A stretch of DNA of 64,000 nt from Streptomyces sp. Ncost-T10-10d (GCF_900091955.1 NZ_FMDF01000179.1:1-64000); one strand, 5' to 3'. Positions 38,301-46,588 are shown, numbered from the stretch's first letter. Numbers and translations are program-made. The notes: a model not told the origin generated them from the sequence alone.

Positions 38301-38887
38301 GAAACCTCCTGGGCGGCGAACAGTCCGGCCACATCGCGGGCGTCGGCTTCGACCTGTACGTACGCATGGTCGGCGAGGCGGTGGCCGACTACCGGGCCTC
38401 CCTGGAGGGCGGCGTCGAGGAGGAGCCGCCCCTGGAGGTCAAGATCGAGCTCCCGGTCGACGCACATGTCCCCCACGACTACGCCCCCGGTGAGCGGCTG
38501 CGCCTCCAGGCGTACCGCGCCATCGCCTCCGCCAACACGGAGGACGACATCAGGGCGGTCCGCGAGGAACTCACCGACCGCTACGGCAAGCTCCCCGAGC
38601 CGGTCGAGAACCTGCTCCTGGTCGCGGGCCTGCGCATGCTGGCCCGCGCCTGCGGCGTCGGCGAGATCGTGCTCCAGGGCTCGAACATCCGGTTCGCCCC
38701 GGTCGAGCTGCGCGAATCGCAGGAGCTCCGCCTGAAGCGCCTCTACCCGAAGACGATCATCAAGCCGGCCGTCCACCAGATCCTGGTCCCGCGCCCCACG
38801 ACAGGAAGGATCGGCGGCAAGCCGGTCGTCGGCCGCGAACTGCTGGCGTGGACGGGGGAGTTCCTCACGACGATTCTGGGGTCGTAG
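35357..38887 (+). CDS. mfd: Transcription-repair coupling factor Mfd
   Basis: The 1176-residue protein has the full Mfd layout. A UvrB-like N-terminal module (FPSWETLPHERLSPRSD, GILDVFPPTEEHPLRVEFWGD) is followed by the CarD-like RNA polymerase-interacting domain near residues 500-580 (ETGDYIVHEQHGVGRY). The RecG-like translocase has Walker A GDVGYGKTEIA near residue 655, DEEQ near 755 and motif VI QLRGRVGRGRERGYAY. The C-terminal TRCF domain ends at the stop. It removes RNA polymerase stalled at DNA damage and recruits UvrA. The start at 35357 (MSLHGLLDVV) fits the family; the earlier in-frame start does not. Confidence 0.97.
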   Translation: MSLHGLLDVVVRDPALSEAVKAATDGHRMHVDLVGPPAARPFAVAALAREAGRTVLAVTATGREAEDLAAALRTLLPPDTIAEFPSWETLPHERLSPRSDTVGRRLAVLRRLAHPRKDDPETGPVKVVVAPVRSVLQPQVKGLGDLEPVALRIGQSADLGKTVDALAAAAYSRVELVEKRGEFAVRGGILDVFPPTEEHPLRVEFWGDDVEEIRYFKIADQRSLEIAPHGLWAPPCRELLLTDEVRERAAALAELHPELGELLGRIAEGIAVEGMESLAPVLVDDMELLLDVLPKGSMALVCDPERVRTRAADLVATSQEFLQASWAASAGGGEAPIDVGAASLWGIADVRDRARELEMMWWSVSPFAADDELDEDTLKLTMHAPESYRGDTARALADTKGWIADGWRTVYVTEGQGLASRTVEVLSGEGIAARLDPDLAEISPSLVHVSCGAIDQGFVDPALKLAVLTETDLTGQRTATKDLGRMPARRRKTIDPLTLETGDYIVHEQHGVGRYIEMVQRTVQGATREYLLVEYAPAKRGQPGDRLYIPTDQLEQVTKYVGGEAPTLHRLGGADWTKTKARAKKAVKEIAADLIKLYSARMAAPGHVFGPDTPWQRELEDAFPYAETPDQLTTIAEVKEDMEKSVPMDRLICGDVGYGKTEIAVRAAFKAVQDGKQVAVLVPTTLLVQQHHGTFTERYSQFPVNVRALSRFQSESESKSTLEGLREGSVDLVIGTHRLFSSETKFKDLGLVIVDEEQRFGVEHKEQLKKLRANVDVLTMSATPIPRTLEMAVTGIREMSTITTPPEERHPVLTFVGPYEEKQIGAAIRRELLREGQAFYIHNRVESIDRAAARLREIVPEARIATAHGQMSEQALEQVVVDFWEKKFDVLVSTTIVESGIDISNANTLIVERGDNFGLSQLHQLRGRVGRGRERGYAYFLYPPEKPLTETAHERLATIAQHTEMGAGMYVAMKDLEIRGAGNLLGGEQSGHIAGVGFDLYVRMVGEAVADYRASLEGGVEEEPPLEVKIELPVDAHVPHDYAPGERLRLQAYRAIASANTEDDIRAVREELTDRYGKLPEPVENLLLVAGLRMLARACGVGEIVLQGSNIRFAPVELRESQELRLKRLYPKTIIKPAVHQILVPRPTTGRIGGKPVVGRELLAWTGEFLTTILGS

Positions 38888-38905
38888 CCCCGGAACGTCT
38901 TCTGC

Positions 38906-38937
38906 CTCGGCCCCGTCGGACGTCCGGCGGGGCCGAG
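38906..38937. terminator. Bidirectional terminator between mfd and ATPase gene
   Basis: CTCGGCCCCG (38906-38915) pairs perfectly with CGGGGCCGAG (38928-38937), with a smaller CGGACGTCCG palindrome inside the loop; CCCTTTC follows. It serves two convergent genes. Confidence 0.85.
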
Positions 38938-38942
38938 CCCTT

Positions 38943-39344
38943 TCATGAGACGAACGGTGCCGCAGGCCTCTTGAACGTGAGCCAGACGGTTTTGCCGACG
39001 ATGTGGTGGTCGATGCCGAACTCCGCGGCCAGTTCATCGACCAGGAATAAGCCGCGCCCCGAGCAGCAGTCGTCTTTCGCGTGCTGGATCGCCGGTCGTC
39101 CGCCGCCGCTGTCCCGCACTTCCAGGCGCACAAGATCCTCTGTTGCGCGGAGGCGGACGGCGAAATCCCTTCCCGGCGGGACGCCGTGCAGCAGGGCATT
39201 GGTCGCCAGTTCCGAGACGCAGAGCTTTATGTCGTCGATCAGGGGCGTGAGCTGCCACTCCGTGAGGACATCGACGACGAAGTCGCGTGAGGCACCGACA
39301 GAGGTGCGTCGTCGGGGAAAGCGCCGTTGCTGCGACAGAGACAC
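38943..39344 (-). CDS. Anti-sigma-type serine kinase / HATPase_c protein
   Basis: The 133-residue protein is a stand-alone GHKL ATPase of the RsbW/SpoIIAB-like class: N-box CVSELATNALLHG, a G1-like DSGGGRPA and the G2 box SGRGLFLVDELAAEFG. Streptomyces has many of these, commonly next to small regulators of development. It is divergent from the UTRA/GntR pair across 150 bp, so the three may form one regulatory unit. The partner sigma or anti-sigma antagonist is not in the window. Confidence 0.82.
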   Translation of the reverse strand: MSLSQQRRFPRRRTSVGASRDFVVDVLTEWQLTPLIDDIKLCVSELATNALLHGVPPGRDFAVRLRATEDLVRLEVRDSGGGRPAIQHAKDDCCSGRGLFLVDELAAEFGIDHHIVGKTVWLTFKRPAAPFVS

Positions 39345-39494
39345 GGTGGTCCACCGCCTTGCTCGTGGGGCATGACGCGCATACCGTACTGCTATTCGCG
39401 AAAGGCGGCAAGGTACTCTTTGGGGGGATCGAATGCTTCGCCTACCGTGTGCAGCGGCAGGGTGTCTCGGGCGTCAACTGCGAAGGAGAAGGCC

Positions 39495-40034
39495 GTGGGT
39501 GAAGAGAGGGCCGGTACATCCGCTCGGTACCTGGCGCCGCCCGTCCGGGGCGAAAGCGATGCCTGGGGGGCCGAGTCGGCAGCCGAAGGGCGACGAGGTG
39601 CCCAGCGGATCGTGCGCGCGGGAGAGGTGGTCGCACCTGACAGGGTGGCCGACCTCCTCCTGGTGGAGCGTGGCAGTCGTGTCGTCGAGCGACGGCGGAT
39701 CATGTACCTCGACGGTGAGCCGTGCGAGTTGACCGACACCTACTACCCGCTGGAGATCGCTCGGGGAACCGGGCTGGCCGCAGCGGGCAGAATCCGGGGA
39801 GGGGCCATCCGGCTGCTCGCCGATCTGGGGTATGCCGGTGTCCGAGCGCAGGAGGATGTGGTGGCCCGCATGCCGTCCGAAGGCGAGAGAGCGTCCTTGT
39901 CGCTGGAGGCGGGTGAGCCTGTGCTCGAACTGACACGGCTCACGCTGAGTGGAGATGACCGACCCATCCAGGCCGATGTGATGGTCATGTCTCCCCGAGG
40001 TCAGAACCTGCGGTACGAGATCAGGATCGGATGA
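39495..40034 (+). CDS. UTRA-domain protein lacking a DNA-binding domain
   Basis: The 179-residue protein has the effector-binding UTRA fold of GntR/HutC regulators (VVERRRIMYLDGEPCELTDTYYPLEIARGTGLA and a C-terminal ADVMVMSPRGQNLRYEIRIG) but no winged helix ahead of it. The GTG start at 39495 has AAGGAGAAGG upstream. It overlaps the following full-length GntR gene as ATGA and resembles its UTRA half (both have YYPLeIA-G-gLa), which points to an old duplication in which one copy lost its DNA-binding half. A heterodimer or ligand-sensing partner role is inferred. Confidence 0.72.
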   Translation: MGEERAGTSARYLAPPVRGESDAWGAESAAEGRRGAQRIVRAGEVVAPDRVADLLLVERGSRVVERRRIMYLDGEPCELTDTYYPLEIARGTGLAAAGRIRGGAIRLLADLGYAGVRAQEDVVARMPSEGERASLSLEAGEPVLELTRLTLSGDDRPIQADVMVMSPRGQNLRYEIRIG

Positions 40035-40810
40035 CTGTGCCCGGAGTGGACGACGAGACATTGGACCGCCGCTCCCTGCATGAGCGGATTGCGGCGGATC
40101 TGCGCGACGAGATCATGTCCGGGGATCTGGCCCCGGGAGCCGGCCTCCCCTCCACCGCGCAACTCAAGGAACGGTTCTCCGCTTCGAACGCCACCGTGCA
40201 GAAGGCGTTGCAACTCCTCAAAGGCGAAAGACTGGTCATTGGACGCCCAGGTGCGTCGGTGACGGTTCGCGAGCACCGGCAGCGGACGATACGTCCGGCC
40301 GCGTACATGGCACCGGCGGCCTCCGGCCGGCCGTACCGTTGGCTGAGCGAAGCAGCGAACTCGGGTGCGCGCGCCCACAGCACCTTGATCGAGGTGGCCG
40401 AGGAGAAGCCTCCGGCAGACGTTGCTGCGGCGTTGGGCCTTCAGCCGGGTGGAACTGCGGTCCTCCGGCGTCAGTTGCTGTCGATCGACGACGAACCGGC
40501 GGAACTCGTCGCCTCCTACTACCCGTTGGACATCGCCCTCGGTACCGCCCTCACCGAACGCCGCAGAATCACCGGTGGTACGCCCACCCTTCTCACGGCA
40601 CTGGGCTATCCACCTCGGGTCAGTGTGGACCGGGTGTCCGCGCGTGTCGCCACCCAGGACCAGTACCGATTGCTCCGGCTCCCCGGCGACCTGCCCGTAC
40701 TGCGCACCTTGCGCATCGTCCACAGCGATGACGACCGGCCCGTCGAAGCGACGGTGATGGTCAAGGCGGGCCATCTGTACGAGGTGCAGTACGCGTTCGT
40801 CCCCGAGTGA
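40031..40810 (+). CDS. GntR/HutC-family transcriptional regulator
   Basis: The 259-residue protein has a GntR winged helix at residues about 12-80 (IAADLRDEIMSGDLAPGAGLP, then STAQLKERFSASNATVQKAL) and a UTRA effector domain at 95-255 (QLLSIDDEPAELVASYYPLDIA). It is translationally coupled to the UTRA-only gene. Regulators of this pattern sense small metabolites. The NACHT gene starts 50 bp downstream and could be in the same transcript. Confidence 0.85.
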   Translation: MTVPGVDDETLDRRSLHERIAADLRDEIMSGDLAPGAGLPSTAQLKERFSASNATVQKALQLLKGERLVIGRPGASVTVREHRQRTIRPAAYMAPAASGRPYRWLSEAANSGARAHSTLIEVAEEKPPADVAAALGLQPGGTAVLRRQLLSIDDEPAELVASYYPLDIALGTALTERRRITGGTPTLLTALGYPPRVSVDRVSARVATQDQYRLLRLPGDLPVLRTLRIVHSDDDRPVEATVMVKAGHLYEVQYAFVPE

Positions 40811-40859
40811 GGGGTGCTTTGCGGGTTCGCCCGGCCGGTTGTCGGATCGGTGAGGCAGG

Positions 40860-42932
40860 ATGCGACGCATGGAGAGGGGCAGGGAGAACAGAACCCGGAA
40901 CCGCTGGATCGTGGTGACGTGCGTGCTGCCGGCCTGTTGCCTGCTGTACGTCCTGCGCCCAGGGCAGGGTGCGGAGAACCTGCCGGACCGCTTGGGCGTC
41001 GTCGGGATGCTGCTCACGGCCCTGACGCTGGTCGCGACAGTGTTCGGGGTGTGGGCGACGCAGCGGGTCGGTGCGGTGGTGGACGATGTGGCCGCGGCGC
41101 GACAACTGAGCCGGGCAGTGGCGCTGGCGGAGCCGCTGTCGCGCCGGGTGCTGGGCGGGGATCGGGTCGTCGCGGACATCACTTACCGATTCCGCCCCTA
41201 CACACACGCCAGAGGCGCGGCGCCGCCCCTGGCGCCGGCCGGACGATTGGACGGTCTGGTCGCTGACTACCAGGCCCTCAGACCCCGGCGCCTGGTGGTG
41301 ACGGGCCGGCCGGGAGCCGGGAAATCGGTGCTGGCCCGTTCCTTCGTGGCGGAGCTCAACAAGGTCAGGGCGGATGGCGACCCCGTTCCGGTGCTGATCG
41401 CGCTCGGGGACTGGGAGCGGGAGGAGAGCTTCCGCGACTGGGTCGTCAGACATCTGGTGCGCGACTACGGCAGATCGTGGAAGCGTGCCGGTCAGCTCGT
41501 GGACGCCGGACTGGTGCTCCCGGTCATCGATGGTCTGGACGAAATGGACAGGGCGGAAGTCCCGCTCGCCGAGTCACGGGCCCAGGGCGCGCTGGACGCC
41601 CTGGCCGACTATCAGGAGGGCCTGGAACCCGCACCACTCGTCCTGACGTGCCGCACGGATCTCTACGACGCGCTCGAAGCCTCCGGAAGGCCGATGCTGG
41701 ACACGGCGCGGGTCGAGATCGACCCGGTGAGTGCCGAGGCGGCTGCGGGATTCCTGTCGCGGCGCGCGGGGGCGGCCTACCGTCAGGTCGTATGGGCCCC
41801 GGTCCTGGACGAGTTGCGCGCCCGCCCTCACGGCATGCTGGCCCGTTCGCTCTCCACGCCGTGGCGGCTGGTGCTCGTGGCCACGGCGTACGAGCAGGCC
41901 AACGACCCCGGCGAACTTCTGACATGCACCACGCAGGAGGAGGTGGGCGACGTACTCCTCGGCCATTTCATCCCGTCGTCCGTCCGCACTGTCGCGGGAA
42001 CGCGGAGCCGGTACGCACCCGAGGATGTGCACGCGTGGCTGGGCGCCCTCGCACGCGGTCTTCAGGCGCGGGGCGGTGGCGGGACGGATCTGGTGTTGTC
42101 CGAACTCGCCCACTCCCCGGGGGCCGTGTGGGCGAGGCGGTTGTACGCCGTTCTGGTCGGTGTCCTCGCGCTCGGCCCGGTTGTGCTTCTGCTGTCCGAC
42201 GGGGACAGGGATGCGATGACCTGGAGCCTGGCCGCTGTCCTTCTCGTGGTGGGAGGCATCGGGTTCCGACACCTGTGTTCCAGCGAGATCAGCCTGTGGG
42301 GACGTGCCGACTTCGCCCTGCCCCCGTGGGGCAGCCCGCTGTGGCGGGTGGGGATGCGGCTGGCATGGAACGGGAGCGGGCGCTGGGCGGTACGCGTCAC
42401 CGCGATCTGGCCCGTTCTGGCGATGTGGCGGGTCGCAGCACCTCAACGATTCGGTGGCATGGAGAACGGGCCGATGACCGTGGCGATGCTGTTCACTCCC
42501 GCGCTGTTCTTCATCATGTTCTCCGCCTACTTCCTCGGTTCAGCGGCGGTGGGGCCGTCCGGCTGGCCACGCACCGGCGCTTTCTTCGCTCTGATTGTTC
42601 TGTGGCCCGCGGCTGTCCTGGTGTTCCTCAGCCGTTCTGCGGGTCTTGGCCCGACCGCCGACCTCGTACTCTTCACCATGTTCGGGTCGCTCTACTGTGC
42701 TTTGTGCGGCCCCATGGCCATGTACACGTGCTGGCTGCTGGTCAACTGCCGACGGCTGCCGTTCCGCCTGAGCCGCTTCCTGGAGTGGTCCCGGACGGCG
42801 GGGCTGATCCGGGTGACCGGTGCCGCCTACCAGTTCCGGCACCGTGAGTTCCAGGAGTGGCTCACGCGCCACCCCGCTCCGGCCCGTCCGACGCCGAGCG
42901 CTCATCCGCCGGCGCGAACACCGGCCCCGTGA
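40860..42932 (+). CDS. Membrane-anchored NACHT-domain NTPase
   Basis: The 690-residue protein has two N-terminal membrane helices (residues 17-33 and 47-66). The NACHT NTPase domain follows, with Walker A GRPGAGKS at 149-156 and Walker B VLPVIDGLDEMD near 219-230. About six further hydrophobic helices occupy residues 425-635, and FRHREFQEWLTRH lies near the end. NACHT proteins are STAND-class NTPases; some bacterial members act in anti-phage defence, but no effector domain is visible here. The ATG at 40860 has only a weak ribosome site; 40869 is an alternative. Its function stays open. Confidence 0.75.
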   Translation: MRRMERGRENRTRNRWIVVTCVLPACCLLYVLRPGQGAENLPDRLGVVGMLLTALTLVATVFGVWATQRVGAVVDDVAAARQLSRAVALAEPLSRRVLGGDRVVADITYRFRPYTHARGAAPPLAPAGRLDGLVADYQALRPRRLVVTGRPGAGKSVLARSFVAELNKVRADGDPVPVLIALGDWEREESFRDWVVRHLVRDYGRSWKRAGQLVDAGLVLPVIDGLDEMDRAEVPLAESRAQGALDALADYQEGLEPAPLVLTCRTDLYDALEASGRPMLDTARVEIDPVSAEAAAGFLSRRAGAAYRQVVWAPVLDELRARPHGMLARSLSTPWRLVLVATAYEQANDPGELLTCTTQEEVGDVLLGHFIPSSVRTVAGTRSRYAPEDVHAWLGALARGLQARGGGGTDLVLSELAHSPGAVWARRLYAVLVGVLALGPVVLLLSDGDRDAMTWSLAAVLLVVGGIGFRHLCSSEISLWGRADFALPPWGSPLWRVGMRLAWNGSGRWAVRVTAIWPVLAMWRVAAPQRFGGMENGPMTVAMLFTPALFFIMFSAYFLGSAAVGPSGWPRTGAFFALIVLWPAAVLVFLSRSAGLGPTADLVLFTMFGSLYCALCGPMAMYTCWLLVNCRRLPFRLSRFLEWSRTAGLIRVTGAAYQFRHREFQEWLTRHPAPARPTPSAHPPARTPAP

Positions 42933-43112
42933 CTGAGCGGAACACCTCCTCGGGGTCCCGGCCGCCCGCCGCCCCTCCAGGTTGCCGCTCAGCAGCAGGG
43001 TGGCGAATCCGTGGGCCGTCGACCAGGCGGCGATGGCGGTGAGCAGGCCCGTGCGGTCCTTGAAGTGGTGGGCGGGGGCCGCGTGGGAGACGCCGAAGGT
43101 GTGAGCCACCGT
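42862..43112 (-). pseudogene. TetR-family regulator remnant
   Basis: In one frame (from 43109) the sequence reads VSHAAPAHHFKDRTGLLTAI, the recognition helix and following helix of a TetR repressor. In another frame, down to 42862, it reads PEEVFRSVTGPVFAPADER, the C-terminal tail typical of the same family. The N-terminal helices and the ligand-binding core are missing and the two pieces are out of frame. It overlaps the 3' end of the NACHT gene. This is a decayed gene. Confidence 0.6.
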
Positions 43113-43221
43113 GTGCCATGCCGACGCGGCGCCAGAGACTCAGGCGGTACGGGATCCGGATCGGGTGACTGCGCCCGGCCCCGAAGCGGAGGGACCGGAT
43201 CCTGACTGCTGCCCGCATTCC

Positions 43222-44661
43222 TCACCCGCGCCAGGCGGCCAGCAGATCCGCCGGGGTGAGCGTCAGGTCCGGGCGTACGCCGTCCTCGACCCCCGCCGGG
43301 CACACCGCAAGCAGAGGGGCCGCCGACGCGCCCGGTACGGCGGACCGGGCCTCGGCGAGGCGGGAGAGATCACGGTCGCTGAAGCGCTTGGTCTCGCGCC
43401 ACTTGACCGAGCCGAGGAGGAGCGTGCGCTTCCCCGAGGTGGCGGGGACGACGATGTCGTACTCCTGGCTGTTGTCGCGGTTCCACCAACTGCCCACCTG
43501 CCCGGCGTCCTCCAGCCCCGGCAGTTCGGGGCTGAGTCGGTACACCGCCTCTTGGACGAGCGGCTCGATGGCGCGGCCCCGCCAGCTCGGCCAGCCCCGG
43601 TCGAAGGCGCCGCGGGCGATGTCCGCTCGGCCGCGGGCGATGTGGGCCTGCTGTTCCTCGACGAAACGGAACCAGAAGCGCAGATACGGGTCGTCGATGC
43701 GGTAGCGCCGCAGCTTGCTGTTCGCGGGCGCCCCCACCGGTACGTCCACGCTGACCACTCCCTTGTCGGCGAGCACCTTTATGGCCCTGGTGACCGCTGT
43801 GTGGGCGGTGCTTCCTTCCTCGGGAAGCCTTCCGACGACCTGGGTGAACGTGCTGACTCCGATATCGGTACCCCCCATCGCGGACAGGACGCGCCGCGCC
43901 TGTTGCGCGTCGGGGAATTCGGCGTCGAGAGAGCGCTGTCCCATGACCGCCAGATCGCTGTTCTCGTCACCGAGCTGTTCGTGCACGAACGCCCGAGTGC
44001 TGCGCGCGCGTGCTCGGTCCAGTACCAGGCGTGGGTAGCCCCCGGTGATGAGTGCGGTATCGAAAGCGGCCAGAGGATTCCCGCCGCTGCCTAGGGCCTC
44101 GGCGCACTCGGCGGGGTCGAAGGGGGCGACAGTGGTGCTCCTGGCCCGGCCGTAGAGCGGCCTGTCGTGTTCGGTCAGCCGCTCCATCATCCCGACGTCG
44201 GAGCCGATCAGCACGAAGAGAACGGGAGTGTTCTCCAGCTGCCGGTCCCAGGCGTTCTGGAGTTGCCCCTCCAGGGTCGGATCCGCCGCGGCAGCCCACG
44301 GGAACTCGTCGATGACGACGACGGAGGGGGTGCTGCGGCAGGCGACGGCGATCCGGCCCAGTGCGTCCCGCCAGTCGGCGGGAGAAGCGGAGAAGAGCGA
44401 ACCGGCATCGGCGAGCGGGGTCGTCGAGGTGTGCAGCTCGGCTGTGAGGGTCTGGAGCTGGAGGGTGGGCGGTGCGTTCTTCACGGCGGAGAAGTAGAGG
44501 TAGGGCAGCCCCGACTGCTCGACGAAGCGTGTGAAGAGCCGGGACTTTCCCACCTGCCGACGCCCGCGCACGGCGAGCAGCTGTCCGGTTCCGGACTCCC
44601 GGATGCGCAGCATGCGGCGTTCCAGATCGGCGAGTGTGCGTTGACGGCCGTAGAAGCCCAT
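43222..44661 (-). CDS. AAA-type ATPase with C-terminal DUF234-like domain
   Basis: The 479-residue protein starts MGFYGRQRTLADLE and has Walker A GRRQVGKS at residues 33-40 and Walker B SVVVIDEFPWA near 115. It then has a winged-helix segment and a C-terminal block (RAIEPLVQEAVYRLSPEL followed by VGSWWNRDNSQEYDIVV) that resembles the nuclease-like DUF234 fold. GGGAGG lies 8 bp before the ATG at 44661; the frame open to 44733 runs through an operator-like region. These ATPases are widespread, mobile and functionally unclear. Its neighbours (TetR remnant, NACHT) suggest an accessory insertion. Confidence 0.75.
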   Translation of the reverse strand: MGFYGRQRTLADLERRMLRIRESGTGQLLAVRGRRQVGKSRLFTRFVEQSGLPYLYFSAVKNAPPTLQLQTLTAELHTSTTPLADAGSLFSASPADWRDALGRIAVACRSTPSVVVIDEFPWAAAADPTLEGQLQNAWDRQLENTPVLFVLIGSDVGMMERLTEHDRPLYGRARSTTVAPFDPAECAEALGSGGNPLAAFDTALITGGYPRLVLDRARARSTRAFVHEQLGDENSDLAVMGQRSLDAEFPDAQQARRVLSAMGGTDIGVSTFTQVVGRLPEEGSTAHTAVTRAIKVLADKGVVSVDVPVGAPANSKLRRYRIDDPYLRFWFRFVEEQQAHIARGRADIARGAFDRGWPSWRGRAIEPLVQEAVYRLSPELPGLEDAGQVGSWWNRDNSQEYDIVVPATSGKRTLLLGSVKWRETKRFSDRDLSRLAEARSAVPGASAAPLLAVCPAGVEDGVRPDLTLTPADLLAAWRG

Positions 44662-44684
44662 GCGTCTACCTCCCGGACCTCGAC

Positions 44685-44735
44685 GAAACATGCATGGCTG
44701 AATCATACGTCGAGGAAACATACATAGATGCATGT
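44685..44735 (-). promoter_or_regulatory. Operator-like repeats and -10 box of the AAA ATPase gene
   Basis: GAAACATGCAT (44685-44695) recurs as GAAACATACAT (44715-44725), 30 bp apart (three helical turns). ACATGCAT also recurs inverted as ATGCATGT at 44728-44735. Between them the minus strand reads TATGAT (44702-44707), a good -10 box. The AT-rich composition is unlike the surroundings. This is probably an autoregulated promoter. Confidence 0.5.
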
Positions 44736-44929
44736 TAATCAGAGGTGCGATCGGGGGTACCGGTGAACGGGCTGTAGCCCCCGGCGGCGAACCTGCCGGG
44801 GCCCGGCGGCTCGACGGGAGTGTGATTCAGGCCGCATCCGGCCCGAACCGTAGCCATGTGCATGCCTCTCAGGGAAAGGCCTCCGTAGGATTCCCCGGAT
44901 CAGCTTTCTCCCCGTCAGGACGGCTTCGA

Positions 44930-45712
44930 GTGATATCTCCCCGCACGTACCGAGTGATGCTGCCCGCCCTCAGCGTGGCAGCTGTGCTGGCCCTGGCCGG
45001 CTGCGACCCCGAGCAAGCGGCCTCCGGAACCGGCCGGAAGGGCAGTGGGGCAGAGGGCGGCGGACAAGCCGGCACCGGATTCGGGGCCAGTCCGCTCGAC
45101 AACACCGACGGCACGAAGCCGGGGCTCGCGCCGCTCACGTCCGAGGCGGACAGGGCGGCTGGCCGGAAGATCATCGAGAAGGTGGCGACGAAGGGGCGGG
45201 GGCCGAAGACCGGGTACGCGCGGGACAAGTTCGGCTACGCGTGGAAGGACTCGGTCGACGGGATACCGCTCGCGAGGAACGGCTGCGACACCCGCAACGA
45301 TCTCCTCGCCAGGGACGGCAAGGACGTGAAGTTCCGCTCCGGTTCGGACTGTGTGGTCGTGTCGATGACCCTCAAGGACCCGTACACCGGCTCGACCGTC
45401 GACTGGCGCAAGCAGCAGGCCACCAAGGTCCAGATCGATCACGTCATGCCGCTCTCGTACGACTGGCAGATGGGCGCCGCGCGCTGGAACGAGGCCAAGC
45501 GGCAGCAGATCGCCAACGACCCGCTCAACCTCATTCCGGTCGACGGCCCGGCCAACAACGCCAAGCGGGATTCGGGGCCCGCCTCCTGGCTGCCGCCGTA
45601 CAAGCCGGTCCGTTGCTCGTACGCGGTGCGGTTCGCGCAGGTGTCCCTGAAGTACGACCTGCCGGTGACGACTGCGGACAAGCGGACCATGCTGGAGCAG
45701 TGCGGAGGGTGA
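44930..45712 (+). CDS. Secreted lipoprotein with HNH endonuclease-like (DUF1524) domain
   Basis: The 260-residue protein has a lipoprotein signal ending LALAGC at about residue 25. A Gly-rich linker precedes a domain with the GmrSD/DUF1524-type HNH signature: VQIDHVMPLSYDWQMGA, then NDPLNLIPVDGPANNAKRD and the SWLPP block. It should be an extracytoplasmic, membrane-anchored nuclease, as in other Streptomyces secreted HNH proteins. The GTG at 44930 has AGGA 8 bp upstream. It converges with the next lipoprotein gene and shares the terminator at 45780-45807. Confidence 0.85.
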   Translation: MISPRTYRVMLPALSVAAVLALAGCDPEQAASGTGRKGSGAEGGGQAGTGFGASPLDNTDGTKPGLAPLTSEADRAAGRKIIEKVATKGRGPKTGYARDKFGYAWKDSVDGIPLARNGCDTRNDLLARDGKDVKFRSGSDCVVVSMTLKDPYTGSTVDWRKQQATKVQIDHVMPLSYDWQMGAARWNEAKRQQIANDPLNLIPVDGPANNAKRDSGPASWLPPYKPVRCSYAVRFAQVSLKYDLPVTTADKRTMLEQCGG

Positions 45713-45779
45713 TCGCGTGCCGGGGGACGCGGCGGAGCCCCATATGTGTGGGTGCGGCAGCGGGTGTGAACGCGCAGAC

Positions 45780-45807
45780 GGAACCCGCCCGGGTGAGGGC
45801 GGGTTCC
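45780..45807. terminator. Bidirectional terminator
   Basis: GGAACCCGCCC (45780-45790) pairs perfectly with GGGCGGGTTCC (45797-45807) over a 6-nt loop; TTGG follows. It separates two convergent lipoprotein genes. Confidence 0.9.
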
Positions 45808-45822
45808 TTGGCGCCGGGCGGG

Positions 45823-46560
45823 TCAGGCGGGTGAGATCTTCGGCTTCTTCGCCGTGAACGGCTTGTCGAACTCGGAGAACTCGACGGTGAGGGGGCGGCC
45901 GTTGCCGCGTGCGCCGTCCGTCAGGCGTGTCCTCAGGAGGTAGGGCCTGCCCTCGGTGGCGATGCTCGCCGTCCATGTCCCGTCGTCCGTCCTGCCGGTG
46001 ACGGTCAGGGTGGGTACGGAGCCGAGCGTCGTCGGCTTCCCCTTGCGGGCCGTTGCGCTCTTCGACGCGAGGAGGTCGAGGAACTCCTTCCGGTCGCAGT
46101 AGCGCAGGGCCAGCCTCGTGTGCCGGTCGTCGGCGGGCGCCTTCACCCAGCGGCCCGTGAGCCTTTTGACCTCGGCTTCGGCATCCTTGCGCGGCGTGCC
46201 CGGGGCGGCGGCCGCCCGCAGCATCGCGGCGTCGGACAGGGTGTAGACCGTGCCGCCCGTCCGCACCAGCTCCATCGTGCCCGTCGCGCCCATGGACAGC
46301 GTGACCGTGCACTCGCCCCTGACGTCCGTGGCGACGTACGCCTCGACCGGGCCCTCGGGGGAGGTCGTCTCCACCGTCATACGTACCGACTTGGCGCCCC
46401 GGGTCGCCGCGAGGGCCTTGTTGACGACCTCGGGGCCGGTCAGCCGTGCATAGGGGGCGGCGCTTCGTGCATCGTCGAAGAGCGTGTCACAGGCCGCCGT
46501 GGAACCGAGGGCTGTCACGGTACAGAGAGCGGCTGCCGCGGTGCGGGCGAGTGGGCGCAT
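45823..46560 (-). CDS. Putative lipoprotein (LolA/LppX-like fold)
   Basis: The 245-residue protein has a signal ending in the lipobox-like GSTAAC and then a domain starting with the LTGPEVVNKALAATRGAKSVRMTVETT pattern seen in actinobacterial LppX/LprG-like and LolA-like lipoproteins. These bind lipids or glycolipids outside the membrane. The fold assignment rests on pattern similarity only. A 28-bp gap separates its start from the upstream DUF4352 gene, which points to a two-gene operon. Confidence 0.7.
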   Translation of the reverse strand: MRPLARTAAAALCTVTALGSTAACDTLFDDARSAAPYARLTGPEVVNKALAATRGAKSVRMTVETTSPEGPVEAYVATDVRGECTVTLSMGATGTMELVRTGGTVYTLSDAAMLRAAAAPGTPRKDAEAEVKRLTGRWVKAPADDRHTRLALRYCDRKEFLDLLASKSATARKGKPTTLGSVPTLTVTGRTDDGTWTASIATEGRPYLLRTRLTDGARGNGRPLTVEFSEFDKPFTAKKPKISPA

Positions 46561-46588
46561 GGTGGTCGGCTCCGGTCGGAAGGGAAGG

